From Geofilum rhodophaeum (GTDB taxonomy: Bacteria > Bacteroidota > Bacteroidia > Bacteroidales > Marinilabiliaceae), in contig NZ_MWUJ01000004.1 of NCBI RefSeq assembly GCF_002210225.1, forward strand, positions 1 through 64,000: a stretch of DNA of 64,000 nt, given 5' to 3'. Position 1 is the stretch's first letter. Every line of letters begins with the position of its first letter. Of this stretch, positions 54,258 to 63,011 are shown in pieces. Made by a program: the position numbers and the translations under genes. The notes under the pieces were generated by a model. It had not been told where the DNA came from. It made no database searches and saw nothing but the letters and a program-made list of their open reading frames with translations.

Positions 54258-55835
54258 TTACGGTATCCAACGGGCCGCTCCAATGTTATAGAATACAACA
54301 TCTTCCTGACTTACGGTAAAATCACCTGCCGAAGGATCGGCAAATCCCGGGTCTACAGAAAGGTAGGTCGTGGTATAATCGTAAGCGGTGAAGGCATCAC
54401 TGGTCAAATTCGGTGAATTAAAATAGTTGTTTCTATCGAATTCAACAATGTTGGTCTCACTCTGCCTAGAGTAGTTACCCACTACATTACTGAAAATATT
54501 ATTCTTGACAGTAATCTGATTTTCAGCGTGACGCACATACATAATTCTGCGGGTAGTACCCTCTTTATCAATAACGTTGTGAAGGGTATTATTGGTAAAC
54601 ACGACCACGCAAGGCTCACCGGGGAAGCTGCTCGAACCACCTGAATCCATACGAATCAGATCGCGATCAGCCGCACTGTTGTAAATGGTGTTATTTGTAA
54701 ACTCCAGATGTCTGGTCATTCCACTTCGGAAATCGATGAAATCGCCTCCGTCACAAACTATATTGGAGTAAACGGTATTGGTAATGGTTACCGACTCAAT
54801 CAAAACAGCGTTGCTGGCATAGAACACACCCTTGGTATAATTGGTAATATAACACCCGTCAATTACAACGGCGCCATAAGCATCGGGCAATGCCTCATCA
54901 TAAACAACAGTCTGATTACCATCGGAGGTAGCACCATCCATAATCAAATTACGCAGCGTTAAACCGGCCAAACCACTCATGCGAACAATGGCACCCTTTA
55001 TCACAGGACGATCGTGCGGATACACGCCAACAATAGATAAAGTTTTGTCGATGGTAATATTGCCGTCAACAACATATTCTCCTGGCATTAAGGCTAATCC
55101 GGCACCGGGTTCCGCCTCTGCAATCATTGTCAGCAGATCATCTTCAGGGAAGACCTGAATGGCTCCCCCCAGGTCAATAAGCGTTCTGAAAGCCATGGTT
55201 CCGCGGGTATCGGTATCGCGACGCATAACCGCCACATAATCGGTTTCACTGTCCAATCCCTCAATAAGTACTTCACCAGCTTCAATTTCAGCAGCACTCA
55301 GCTCATGTACAATATCCCCCGGAGTCAACGTAATGGTGCTGGCCGTTTCACCTGCGGGCCAACGCAAAACCACAGAATTATGCGTAACATCCTCTTCTCC
55401 CATGGCAAGAAAGATCTGTTCCGTTCCGGTTTGAAAAACACTACCTGACCACAAGGACTCAGAAATACCTGTCCCAACAGCCTTAACACGAACAGCATAG
55501 AAAGTCTCACCCCGAAGTCCTAATTCAGAATAGGGAAGGTCCTCCAAAGTCAGTCCTGTTTTTGTACGTATAGGGGTTCCGGAAAAATCACCGGTTTCTG
55601 TTTCCTCCTCATTCTCGAAGAATTCAATGGTATAACTATCCGCCTTGCGAACCGGCTTGAAGTTAACCCGTGCTGTAGTTTGGTTCAATACCCGAACCTC
55701 AATATCGGTTGGTGAGAACAAACGACTCACCTCCAGTTCGGTCATTTCAGGGTCAATGTCGTCAGAGCAGGCAGAAAAGCCCAACAGACCCACAGCACCG
55801 AACAGCATTGCTGAATATTTTAATACTTTATTCAT
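54258..55835 (-). CDS. DUF4957/DUF5123-like surface lipoprotein at the SusE position
   Basis: This 525-residue lipoprotein (FSAC, Cys23) has two fibronectin-III-like domains up to about residue 215 (e.g. VLNQTTARVNFKPVRKADSY) and then a right-handed beta-helix (about 225-500), with repeats such as GLTLRNLIMDG, FTNNTIYN and VKNNIFSN. It matches the DUF4957/DUF5123 architecture often third after susCD in pectin loci. A surface glycan-binding role is likely; a beta-helix with lyase activity (PL6-like) cannot be excluded. It is downstream of susD by 69 bases. Confidence 0.8.
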   Translation of the reverse strand: MNKVLKYSAMLFGAVGLLGFSACSDDIDPEMTELEVSRLFSPTDIEVRVLNQTTARVNFKPVRKADSYTIEFFENEEETETGDFSGTPIRTKTGLTLEDLPYSELGLRGETFYAVRVKAVGTGISESLWSGSVFQTGTEQIFLAMGEEDVTHNSVVLRWPAGETASTITLTPGDIVHELSAAEIEAGEVLIEGLDSETDYVAVMRRDTDTRGTMAFRTLIDLGGAIQVFPEDDLLTMIAEAEPGAGLALMPGEYVVDGNITIDKTLSIVGVYPHDRPVIKGAIVRMSGLAGLTLRNLIMDGATSDGNQTVVYDEALPDAYGAVVIDGCYITNYTKGVFYASNAVLIESVTITNTVYSNIVCDGGDFIDFRSGMTRHLEFTNNTIYNSAADRDLIRMDSGGSSSFPGEPCVVVFTNNTLHNVIDKEGTTRRIMYVRHAENQITVKNNIFSNVVGNYSRQSETNIVEFDRNNYFNSPNLTSDAFTAYDYTTTYLSVDPGFADPSAGDFTVSQEDVVFYNIGAARWIP

Positions 55836-55904
55836 AGGTATACAATTTTGTTTTTCCTCCGGATCTCATTCCGGAACTTATTCATCTACTTTTAGCCAAA
55901 TGTT

Positions 55905-57695
55905 TTAGTAACCATATCCATCGTTGGTCAGCTGACCATTACTGGAGTCAACAAAAACCTGCCAAATGGGCCAAAACTGCCGTGAATCGGGATCAGCCTG
56001 ATACAGACCATCCCAGTACATAACCAAGTCCCCTTCAGAATTAAGCTTCCAGGTTTTTTCTTCGGTAAAGCCTAATGCAGCACCTGCCTCATCCGTATCA
56101 CCAAAATTCAGTCCATAAATCTCTAAGGTTTCGCCATCCTCAGCTGTTCGATAGTAAATCTTTTCAGGAAGATCAGCATATTTCCCTTCACGATTTTCGA
56201 ATTGCTGAAGTTTTGTGGCCGATTCAGCTAATTTCTGCCCCAAAAGATTCCAACGAATCAGGTCACGCTTTCTCAGCTTCTCCCCAACAAATTCAAAGGC
56301 ACGCTCATCAACAACAGCATCAAAGAAAGCCTCCTTACTGGCGGTAGCCTCAGCCATCAATGCATCCACCTTCTCAGGATTATTTGGAAAAGCGCGCTCT
56401 CTAATCTCACGCAGATAAGGTGCAGCTGCCGCAGGACCATCCAATTCGTTAATGGCTTCGGCAGCCATTAAAAGAACGTCGGCATAACGCATATAAATAA
56501 AATTCAGGCCATCGTCATTGGGTGCATCGACCCGACGTCCACTTTCTTCAAACAACCACTCGTAACGATACTTACCAAAGTAGAACTTATTGGCATTGGT
56601 AGGCACCTGAACCCCGTCGGTCCACTCATAGGGCACACAAGAAACATCACGACGAACATCGTCTGCATCGAAATCATAAAAGACAGCAGGATTGGGCCCG
56701 TTGCTACCACCTCTGTTTTGGGCGGTGTACTTATCGGCATTGGTATGCTTAACACCCAAATCAAAAATAACCCTTCCACGTCCGGTATCAAAAGGAATCT
56801 CCCAAAGGATTTCTTTCCCGGCTACGTAGTCTTCACGGTGCAAAGAACGAAAAACACCTTCAAAAGTCTCTAATTCAGCGGTGCCACTTTCTATAATATC
56901 CAGGCACTCTGCCTTGGCAATGGCATACATCTTTTCCGAAGCCAATTCCGGATCGGTACTTTTTCTGATTCCATCGGGGCGCTGTCCATACCCACCTGCA
57001 GCCAGCGCCAAACGAGCACGAAGACCTTTAATGAAAGCCTTGTTGATTCGTTCTGTGGATTGGGTGAGACTGTTCTCATTGGGCCAGGGAACCAGGGTTG
57101 CAGCCTCATCCAAGTCGGCCAATAACTGCTTGTAAATCACATCCCGATCAGCACGAGGCAGGTACATGGTTTCCGAAGAAATCGGCTCAAAACGAGCAGG
57201 CACATCGCCCCAGGCATTCAACAGGTCATTGTAAACCACAGCACGGAGTGTAAGCACTTCGCCCAGCAGTTGAGCCATATAGGCATCGTTCTCCACATTT
57301 CCATAGGCACGTAGTCCCCGAATTGCAATATTGGCTCGCTCAATACCTTCATAAAACTTGGCCCAGGCGTTGTTTTCAGAGTTCATCTGGCCATTATTAA
57401 TATTGGTATTATAGTTGGAAAGACGAGCTTTGTCTTCATTTACATCTCTTAAAGAGTGGGTAACCTCTGTGTCTGTATTCATCCCATAGTACAAAATGAA
57501 ACGCCCCCGATAAGAGTTGGTCTCACCAAACGAATGAATGATACCAGCCACGGCTCCTTCAGCCAGACTTGGGTTAGAAAAAATTACCGATTCATCAAGC
57601 GCAGACTGGGATTCTACCTCTAAGGTATCCTCGCAAGACATAATCACCCCTGAGAGTAAAAATGCCAAAAATGCTTTATATATCAAACTCTTCAT
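55905..57695 (-). CDS. SusD/RagB family glycan-binding lipoprotein
   Basis: SusD proteins cap the SusC channel and deliver oligosaccharides. This 596-residue lipoprotein has a lipobox (VIMSC, Cys21), a helical TPR-like N-terminal half (ALDESVIFSNPSLAEGAVAG), and the characteristic late segments LLMAAEAINELDG and ERAFEFVGEKLRKRDLIRWN. It follows susC by 10 bases. The ligand is inferred from the neighbouring lyases to be an oligogalacturonide or rhamnogalacturonan fragment. Confidence 0.95.
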   Translation of the reverse strand: MKSLIYKAFLAFLLSGVIMSCEDTLEVESQSALDESVIFSNPSLAEGAVAGIIHSFGETNSYRGRFILYYGMNTDTEVTHSLRDVNEDKARLSNYNTNINNGQMNSENNAWAKFYEGIERANIAIRGLRAYGNVENDAYMAQLLGEVLTLRAVVYNDLLNAWGDVPARFEPISSETMYLPRADRDVIYKQLLADLDEAATLVPWPNENSLTQSTERINKAFIKGLRARLALAAGGYGQRPDGIRKSTDPELASEKMYAIAKAECLDIIESGTAELETFEGVFRSLHREDYVAGKEILWEIPFDTGRGRVIFDLGVKHTNADKYTAQNRGGSNGPNPAVFYDFDADDVRRDVSCVPYEWTDGVQVPTNANKFYFGKYRYEWLFEESGRRVDAPNDDGLNFIYMRYADVLLMAAEAINELDGPAAAAPYLREIRERAFPNNPEKVDALMAEATASKEAFFDAVVDERAFEFVGEKLRKRDLIRWNLLGQKLAESATKLQQFENREGKYADLPEKIYYRTAEDGETLEIYGLNFGDTDEAGAALGFTEEKTWKLNSEGDLVMYWDGLYQADPDSRQFWPIWQVFVDSSNGQLTNDGYGY

Positions 57696-57705
57696 AATCT
57701 ACTGT

Positions 57706-60700
57706 TTAAAAAGTTAAATTCATACCAACTACAAAGGAGCGGCTTTTGGGATAAGCCGAATAATCTACACCGGGAGTCAAAGCCGTTTTTCTACGTGTAG
57801 AAACCTCCGGATCGAATCCAGTATAGTTGGTCAGGGTGAATACATTATAAGCCGATGCATAAAACCTTAAGTTGCTCACTTTTATGCGTGATGTAAGATC
57901 ACTGGGCAAAGTATAACCTAAAGTAAGCGTATTCAGACGAAGAAAAGAGCCATCTTCTACTGCCCAGTCAGAAAACACAAAGCGCTGCATATATGGCGAC
58001 CACATCGTTGTGGAGGCATTCATTTCTGCCAATTCCACAGGATCGTTGCTGATGGTTCCATCTTCTCGCAGATTGGTCCATCGCTCACCATCTTCCATAA
58101 TGGTCAACATATTACGCGAGTGATATTTACTGGTTGAGGTGTACTCAATTTTATTGGCGTTGTAAACATCGTTGCCATAACTCCAGTTGAACGCAGCAGA
58201 CAAATCGAAACCATAAACCCGGCCATTCAAGGTAAGTCCACCTGTATGCAAGGGATTAGCATCCCCAATAACAACCCGATCATCCACATCAACCAGGTTA
58301 TCATCAGTCTGATTTTGCAGCTTCATAGAACCTGGACGCAAGGTTCCCACAACAGGCGAGCTGTCGACAACACCTTCCTTCAAAATCCAAGCCCCATCAA
58401 CAAAACCATCAAAATCATCCACCTCATAACGACCTGCACTGCGGTATCCGAACATCTGACCAACGGAGCCGCCTTCGGCTACCATAAAGTCAGCCCCCAC
58501 TTCGGTGGAAGCCCAGCCAGAATCCTGAGTAAAGTCCTCCATGAGTCCCAGGGACAAGATCTCGTTTTTATTAAACCCAATGTTTCCACTGATGTTTAAT
58601 CCAAAGTTGCGGGTATCCAATGCCACCCAATTCAGCATGAATTCAAAACCTTTATTCTGAGTCTCTCCCATATTTCGATACTGGTTATCGTATCCGGTAC
58701 CGGCAACAGGAAACTGAATCAACAAATCTTTGGTATTGTTGATGTAAGCCTCAGCACTACCATTCAGACGTCCTCCCATTATTGCAAAATCAAGTCCCAG
58801 GTTACGCGTAACGGTAGTCTCCCATTTCAAATCAGGGTTAGCCATGGTTTTAGATCCTGCCCAATAGCTGTCAAAACCATTGACATAGTTAGTGGTACGT
58901 ACTTCCAAATTTTGAATCAACTGCCCTGATGGAATATTGTTATTTCCAGCTGTACCATAACTCAAACGTAATTTCAGATCGTCCAGCCAATATTGGGTTC
59001 CCTCCATAAACGATTCCCCGGTAACACGCCAGGCTGCTGCTGCTGAGGGGAAATAGCCCCATTGGTTTCCTTCCGAAAACTTAGAAGAACCATCAGCACG
59101 GAAAGTGGCACTGAACAAATACTTATCGTCAAAAGCGTAGTTCACCCGACCAAAATAAGACAAGAGTACATCGTCAGGACTGTAATAGTTTTCGATGGAG
59201 TGGGGACTCCCCTGTGCTGGCAAGGCCGCTGCGTCTTCCAGTAAGAACGACTCGGGCAAACCATGAACAGTGGTGGTATGCTCTTCCTGCTCACGAACAT
59301 AGTATTCGTGTCCTGCCAACAAATTCAAACTCTGACGCTCGCCCAACAAATCATCAAGGTCGTAGTTTAAGGTGTTGGTATTTCTAAAGGTATCCCGATT
59401 ACGTTTGTTAAAAATAATGGCCGGCATTCCGCTGTCGTCAGCAGAAGGTCGATCCTTTACGTAATAGGTGGTCAAACCATAAAACCTTTGATCATTTGAT
59501 TTATAATCATCGAGTCCGACTTCCGTACGAAGGGTTAAATTATCGATAACTTCCCAGGCAGCACTAGCGTTCATATTATAGGACCTGCGAGCCTGATAAC
59601 GATCGTTATCTTGAAGTGCAGTAACAGGGTGATAAAGGTTGAAGTCCGGATCTGTCTCCCCGGAACTCGTCAATCCACTTACCGGAAAGGGAGGATAAAT
59701 CATCGCATACTTCAAGCGGGAATCCGCTGAAGATATTTCATTTTGCTCATTGGCACCCCCACCTTCAATTTCTGTATTTGAATAACGCAACGAAAAATCA
59801 AGGGTAACCTTTTCATGGGGTTTATTACTCATTTTCAGCGTAAGGTTGTCGCGCTTAAAGCTGGACATTTGCATAATGGCCTTATCATCGATATGACTGT
59901 AACTGAAGGCGTACTTGGTTTTTTCTCCCCCCCCGTTAATGCTCAAATTGTGGTTAAATGTAAAACCGGTGCGTCCAAAAACCTGATCCTGCCAATCGTT
60001 ACCTTGAACCTCCTTATACAAATCCAAGTCCTGATAATTGCCAAAATAGTCAGTAAAATTCTCAGGCTTATTGGCCAATTGAGCACGTTCATATTGGAAC
60101 TTGGCATAATCATAAGGCTCCAAAACATCTAATTTCTTAGCCAACTGCTTCCAGGAGGCGTAAGCATTGTAGTTTACATTTACTTTCCCGGCCTCTCCAC
60201 TCTTGGTGGTTACAATAATTACACCATTTGCACCACGTGAACCATAAATGGCGGTTGATGAGGCATCCTTTAAAACATCGATCGATTCGATGTCGCTAGG
60301 CGCGATATCGTTAATGCTTTCAACAGGAAAACCATCGACAATTAAAAGAGGGGTATTGTCACCGGTGATGGAACCACCTCCCCTTACCCGAATCTTAATC
60401 TCGGCATCGGGCGAACCCTCTGTCGCAGAAATTTGCACACCGGCCAACTTACCCGTAATGGCCTCAGTTGCACTGGCTACGGGAATGGCCTGCAGCGCAT
60501 CTCCGCTAACCGAAGCAACCGAACCGGTAATGTCTCTCTTTTTCACAGTACCATAGCCTATGGCCACCACCTCATCCAAACCTATGGAGCTTGTATGAAG
60601 CACGGCAGTAATACTTGATCGCCCATCTACAGCGATCTCCTGCTCTTCAAATCCAATAAAACGCAATACCAAAACGGCATTTTGCGCATCGGGTACCTGA

Positions 60701-60897
60701 AGTTGAAAGTTTCCATCAAAGTCGGTTACCGACCCTGTGGTAGTCCCCTTAATAATGATGTTAACTCCAGGAAGAGGCTCACCCTGGGTGTCGACCACGT
60801 TACCTGTGACCAACTGACTCTGCTGAGCGTAAGCCAATAAACCAAAGGCCCACATTCCAGCGATCATTAACACTCGAAAAATCTCTCTTTTTCTCAT
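57706..60897 (-). CDS. SusC/RagA family TonB-linked outer-membrane receptor
   Basis: This 1063-residue protein imports glycans across the outer membrane using TonB energy. It has a signal peptide ending LLAYAQ, a carboxypeptidase-regulatory-like domain (about 28-105, VTGNVVDTQGEPLPGVNI), a TonB-box-like DEVVAIGYG stretch, a plug with DVLKDASSTAIYGSRGANGV, and a beta barrel ending in a terminal Phe (VVGMNLTF). No extra N-terminal STN domain is present, so regulation by an anti-sigma factor is unlikely. It is the first gene of the pectin operon. Confidence 0.96.
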   Translation of the reverse strand: MRKREIFRVLMIAGMWAFGLLAYAQQSQLVTGNVVDTQGEPLPGVNIIIKGTTTGSVTDFDGNFQLQVPDAQNAVLVLRFIGFEEQEIAVDGRSSITAVLHTSSIGLDEVVAIGYGTVKKRDITGSVASVSGDALQAIPVASATEAITGKLAGVQISATEGSPDAEIKIRVRGGGSITGDNTPLLIVDGFPVESINDIAPSDIESIDVLKDASSTAIYGSRGANGVIIVTTKSGEAGKVNVNYNAYASWKQLAKKLDVLEPYDYAKFQYERAQLANKPENFTDYFGNYQDLDLYKEVQGNDWQDQVFGRTGFTFNHNLSINGGGEKTKYAFSYSHIDDKAIMQMSSFKRDNLTLKMSNKPHEKVTLDFSLRYSNTEIEGGGANEQNEISSADSRLKYAMIYPPFPVSGLTSSGETDPDFNLYHPVTALQDNDRYQARRSYNMNASAAWEVIDNLTLRTEVGLDDYKSNDQRFYGLTTYYVKDRPSADDSGMPAIIFNKRNRDTFRNTNTLNYDLDDLLGERQSLNLLAGHEYYVREQEEHTTTVHGLPESFLLEDAAALPAQGSPHSIENYYSPDDVLLSYFGRVNYAFDDKYLFSATFRADGSSKFSEGNQWGYFPSAAAAWRVTGESFMEGTQYWLDDLKLRLSYGTAGNNNIPSGQLIQNLEVRTTNYVNGFDSYWAGSKTMANPDLKWETTVTRNLGLDFAIMGGRLNGSAEAYINNTKDLLIQFPVAGTGYDNQYRNMGETQNKGFEFMLNWVALDTRNFGLNISGNIGFNKNEILSLGLMEDFTQDSGWASTEVGADFMVAEGGSVGQMFGYRSAGRYEVDDFDGFVDGAWILKEGVVDSSPVVGTLRPGSMKLQNQTDDNLVDVDDRVVIGDANPLHTGGLTLNGRVYGFDLSAAFNWSYGNDVYNANKIEYTSTSKYHSRNMLTIMEDGERWTNLREDGTISNDPVELAEMNASTTMWSPYMQRFVFSDWAVEDGSFLRLNTLTLGYTLPSDLTSRIKVSNLRFYASAYNVFTLTNYTGFDPEVSTRRKTALTPGVDYSAYPKSRSFVVGMNLTF

Positions 60898-60917
60898 AAT
60901 TTGAATTGATTACTTAA

Positions 60918-60948
60918 CAAATTCTACCTTTTTAATTTCATTTGCCAA
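60918..60948 (-). promoter_or_regulatory. Putative susC promoter
   Basis: On the minus strand TTG (60948-60946) is 19 bases before TAGAATTTG (60926-60918), one base longer than TAnnTTTG. The susC ATG follows 20 bases later. Confidence 0.42.
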
Positions 60949-61153
60949 TCTGATCGGGTTTTGCACACATTAACATTTATGCTGCAATTTAAACACAGAT
61001 CACGGTAAACAGGTGGGACTAATCATCCAAAAAGGATGCCTAAAATGACCAAAAACACCCGCCATAAATCATCTAAACCCTCATAAACAACAAGTTACCT
61101 GCCAAGCCACAACATCAATTCAACAAAAGTCTGAATATTTAAAATCCTTTCAC

Positions 61154-61197
61154 AAAAAAACTGCACATCCAGCCACGCGGCTCAATGTGCAGTTTTA
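61154..61197 (-). terminator. Terminator of the CE8-CE12 genes
   Basis: AAAACTGCACAT pairs with ATGTGCAGTTTT with an inner AGCC/GGCT helix; on the minus strand a run of seven Ts follows. It lies 18 bases after the CE12 stop. Confidence 0.85.
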
Positions 61198-61214
61198 TTC
61201 CGTTTTAGCGATAA

Positions 61215-61961
61215 CTATTTTTTTAAAAAACCGGCCAGTTTGGGGATGGATTTTTTAAGATCTGCAGCAACCAAATCAGCCACTTTAAAGGCGCCATAGG
61301 GCGAAAGGTGGGTGTCGTCTGCAAGGGCCTGCTTAAGGTTGCCGTATTCTGTGGTGTCGATATGCAGAAAGAGTTTCTTAGAGGCTTCCGGCCCAAAGTC
61401 AACCAGCATTTGCCAGGTACTTTTATGCAAATCGATGAGCACCACATCCAGTTCTGCGGCTACTTTTCTGACGGCATCGGGATAGCCTTCATGGGTGTCG
61501 TAGAAAACGCCCTGCTCATCAAAACGTCGACGTACAATGGGAGTAAGTAAAACCGGTATGCCTTCACGATCGCGCACATCGCTTACAAAACGCCGAAGAT
61601 TGTCGGAATAGGCCCCCTCGGCAGCGGCATAACGCTTTTCCGATTCAATTTTAGAATCGTTGTGACCAAATTCAATAAAAACATAGTCACCTGCCCTTAC
61701 TTCATTCAACAGATCTTGCCATCGTCCCTCATCAATAAAGCTTTTTGTGCTGCGGCCATTCACGGCATGATTCTCTACACGCACTCCTTCCATAAAATAA
61801 AGAGGGAAAACCTGGCCCCACCCTTTTTCAGGATTCCCGTCGCGATAGGGTTTGTCGGCCACCGTAGAATCTCCGGCCAAAAACACGGTAATGGGCTGCT
61901 CGTTTTGCAAACAGCCCGTGAGGGTCAGCACCAACAAACCAAAAGACAGAATATTTTTCAT
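61215..61961 (-). CDS. CE12 rhamnogalacturonan acetylesterase-like lipoprotein
   Basis: This second CE12 esterase has 248 residues from the ATG at 61961, with a lipobox (LTGC, Cys17). SGNH blocks are GDSTVAD (Ser32), HAVNGRSTKSF, GHND (99-102) and DDTH with D215/H218. It probably deacetylates pectin fragments, working with the CE8 esterase 26 bases upstream. Sequence similarity to the CE12 at 49354 is evident but divergent. A TTG two codons earlier is an alternative start. A strong terminator separates it from the susC promoter. Confidence 0.92.
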   Translation of the reverse strand: MKNILSFGLLVLTLTGCLQNEQPITVFLAGDSTVADKPYRDGNPEKGWGQVFPLYFMEGVRVENHAVNGRSTKSFIDEGRWQDLLNEVRAGDYVFIEFGHNDSKIESEKRYAAAEGAYSDNLRRFVSDVRDREGIPVLLTPIVRRRFDEQGVFYDTHEGYPDAVRKVAAELDVVLIDLHKSTWQMLVDFGPEASKKLFLHIDTTEYGNLKQALADDTHLSPYGAFKVADLVAADLKKSIPKLAGFLKK

Positions 61962-61987
61962 AACCAAAAACTATTTTTTTATAAATA

Positions 61988-63001
61988 TTAATTAATCTGA
62001 GGCATAAGTGGCGCGCGCGTAGGATCCCACTGATCATTGCCACCAAGCACACGATCCAGAGTGAGTTCCCGGGCTTCTTCAGCAGTCAGGTGGTGCGACC
62101 AGCTGACCCTCTCGTGGGTTAAGGCTCCCGGACCATAATTTTCATATTCGGCATAAAACACCGTGGCTTCGGCGTGGGGCTTGTTCCAATTGTGCCAGCC
62201 TTCGGGCTTAATGGAGGCATCCATATAGGTGCGCATAAATACCGTTTGGGCATGATCTCGCCAGGGGCGTCCCAGGTAAACCGAAGCCTCCGGGGCCCTA
62301 CTCTCAATGCGACAATTATTAAAAACAAAACCATGGGGGGTGTCGGCCTCGGTGGAAGCTGCAGTAATATAACTGCCCTTGAGCGGGACTATGGTGCAGG
62401 CCTCGAACCAGGCGGTGGCCCATCCAAAAATAAAATCGACGGTGCCCTGGATGTAGCAGTTGTAATAAAACTGTCGGCTGCCTGCCTGATTAGGATACAA
62501 GGTATCCTGATGCCCCAGAAAACGACAATTATTAAAAACGGCCTTGTCGCCACTTACCCGTACTGCTACCGCCTGACCAACGGGACCCGCACTGTTTTCA
62601 AAAGTAATGTTGTGCGCTGTAAATCCCTCGCCAAAAACAAAAAAAGCAGAAGACCCGGTGGTACCCATTTCTTCCCCAAAAACATTGGGCTTTTGGGCAA
62701 AATCGTCGTAGGTAAGCACCACATCCTGAGGATTACTCCCCCAAAACACGACATTGGTCTTCGAGGCGGGTAAAACCAGCTTTTCTTTATAAGTACCGGG
62801 ACGAATAACCACTATGGTGGCCTCCTTTCGGAAATCCGGAATGGCCATAACAGCTTCCTGAACCGAAGTGAAATCACCGCTGCCATCGGCCGCAACCACA
62901 AAATGAGCTGCCGGTTCCTCCTCCGGTAAAACGGCACTGCCGGCCCCCCATAGAGGGGCCAGCAGTCCGACAAAAAACATCAACATCCAACTTCTTCGCA
63001 T
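61988..63001 (-). CDS. CE8 pectin methylesterase
   Basis: This enzyme removes methyl esters from homogalacturonan, preparing it for pectate lyases. From the ATG at 63001 the product has 337 residues with a signal peptide ending near LWGAGSA. All CE8 residues are visible: Q143 in GQAVAV, D166 in GHQDTLY, D189 in GTVDFIFG, and R245/W247 in YLGRPW. There is no lipobox or sorting domain, so it is probably periplasmic or secreted. Upstream in-frame residues to 63049 overlap the PL1 gene and were discarded. It lies 10 bases after PL1. Confidence 0.94.
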   Translation of the reverse strand: MRRSWMLMFFVGLLAPLWGAGSAVLPEEEPAAHFVVAADGSGDFTSVQEAVMAIPDFRKEATIVVIRPGTYKEKLVLPASKTNVVFWGSNPQDVVLTYDDFAQKPNVFGEEMGTTGSSAFFVFGEGFTAHNITFENSAGPVGQAVAVRVSGDKAVFNNCRFLGHQDTLYPNQAGSRQFYYNCYIQGTVDFIFGWATAWFEACTIVPLKGSYITAASTEADTPHGFVFNNCRIESRAPEASVYLGRPWRDHAQTVFMRTYMDASIKPEGWHNWNKPHAEATVFYAEYENYGPGALTHERVSWSHHLTAEEARELTLDRVLGGNDQWDPTRAPLMPQIN

Positions 63002-63011
63002 ATCCTTAGCT

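Larger units (their letters stand above)
60898..61214. other. 317-bp non-coding stretch upstream of susC
   Basis: I see no ORF or RNA gene here. The stretch contains the putative susC promoter (60918-60948) and the terminator of the upstream CE12 gene (61154-61197). The ~200 bases between them are AT-rich and show no clear operator palindrome. No regulator gene adjoins it. Confidence 0.7.
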
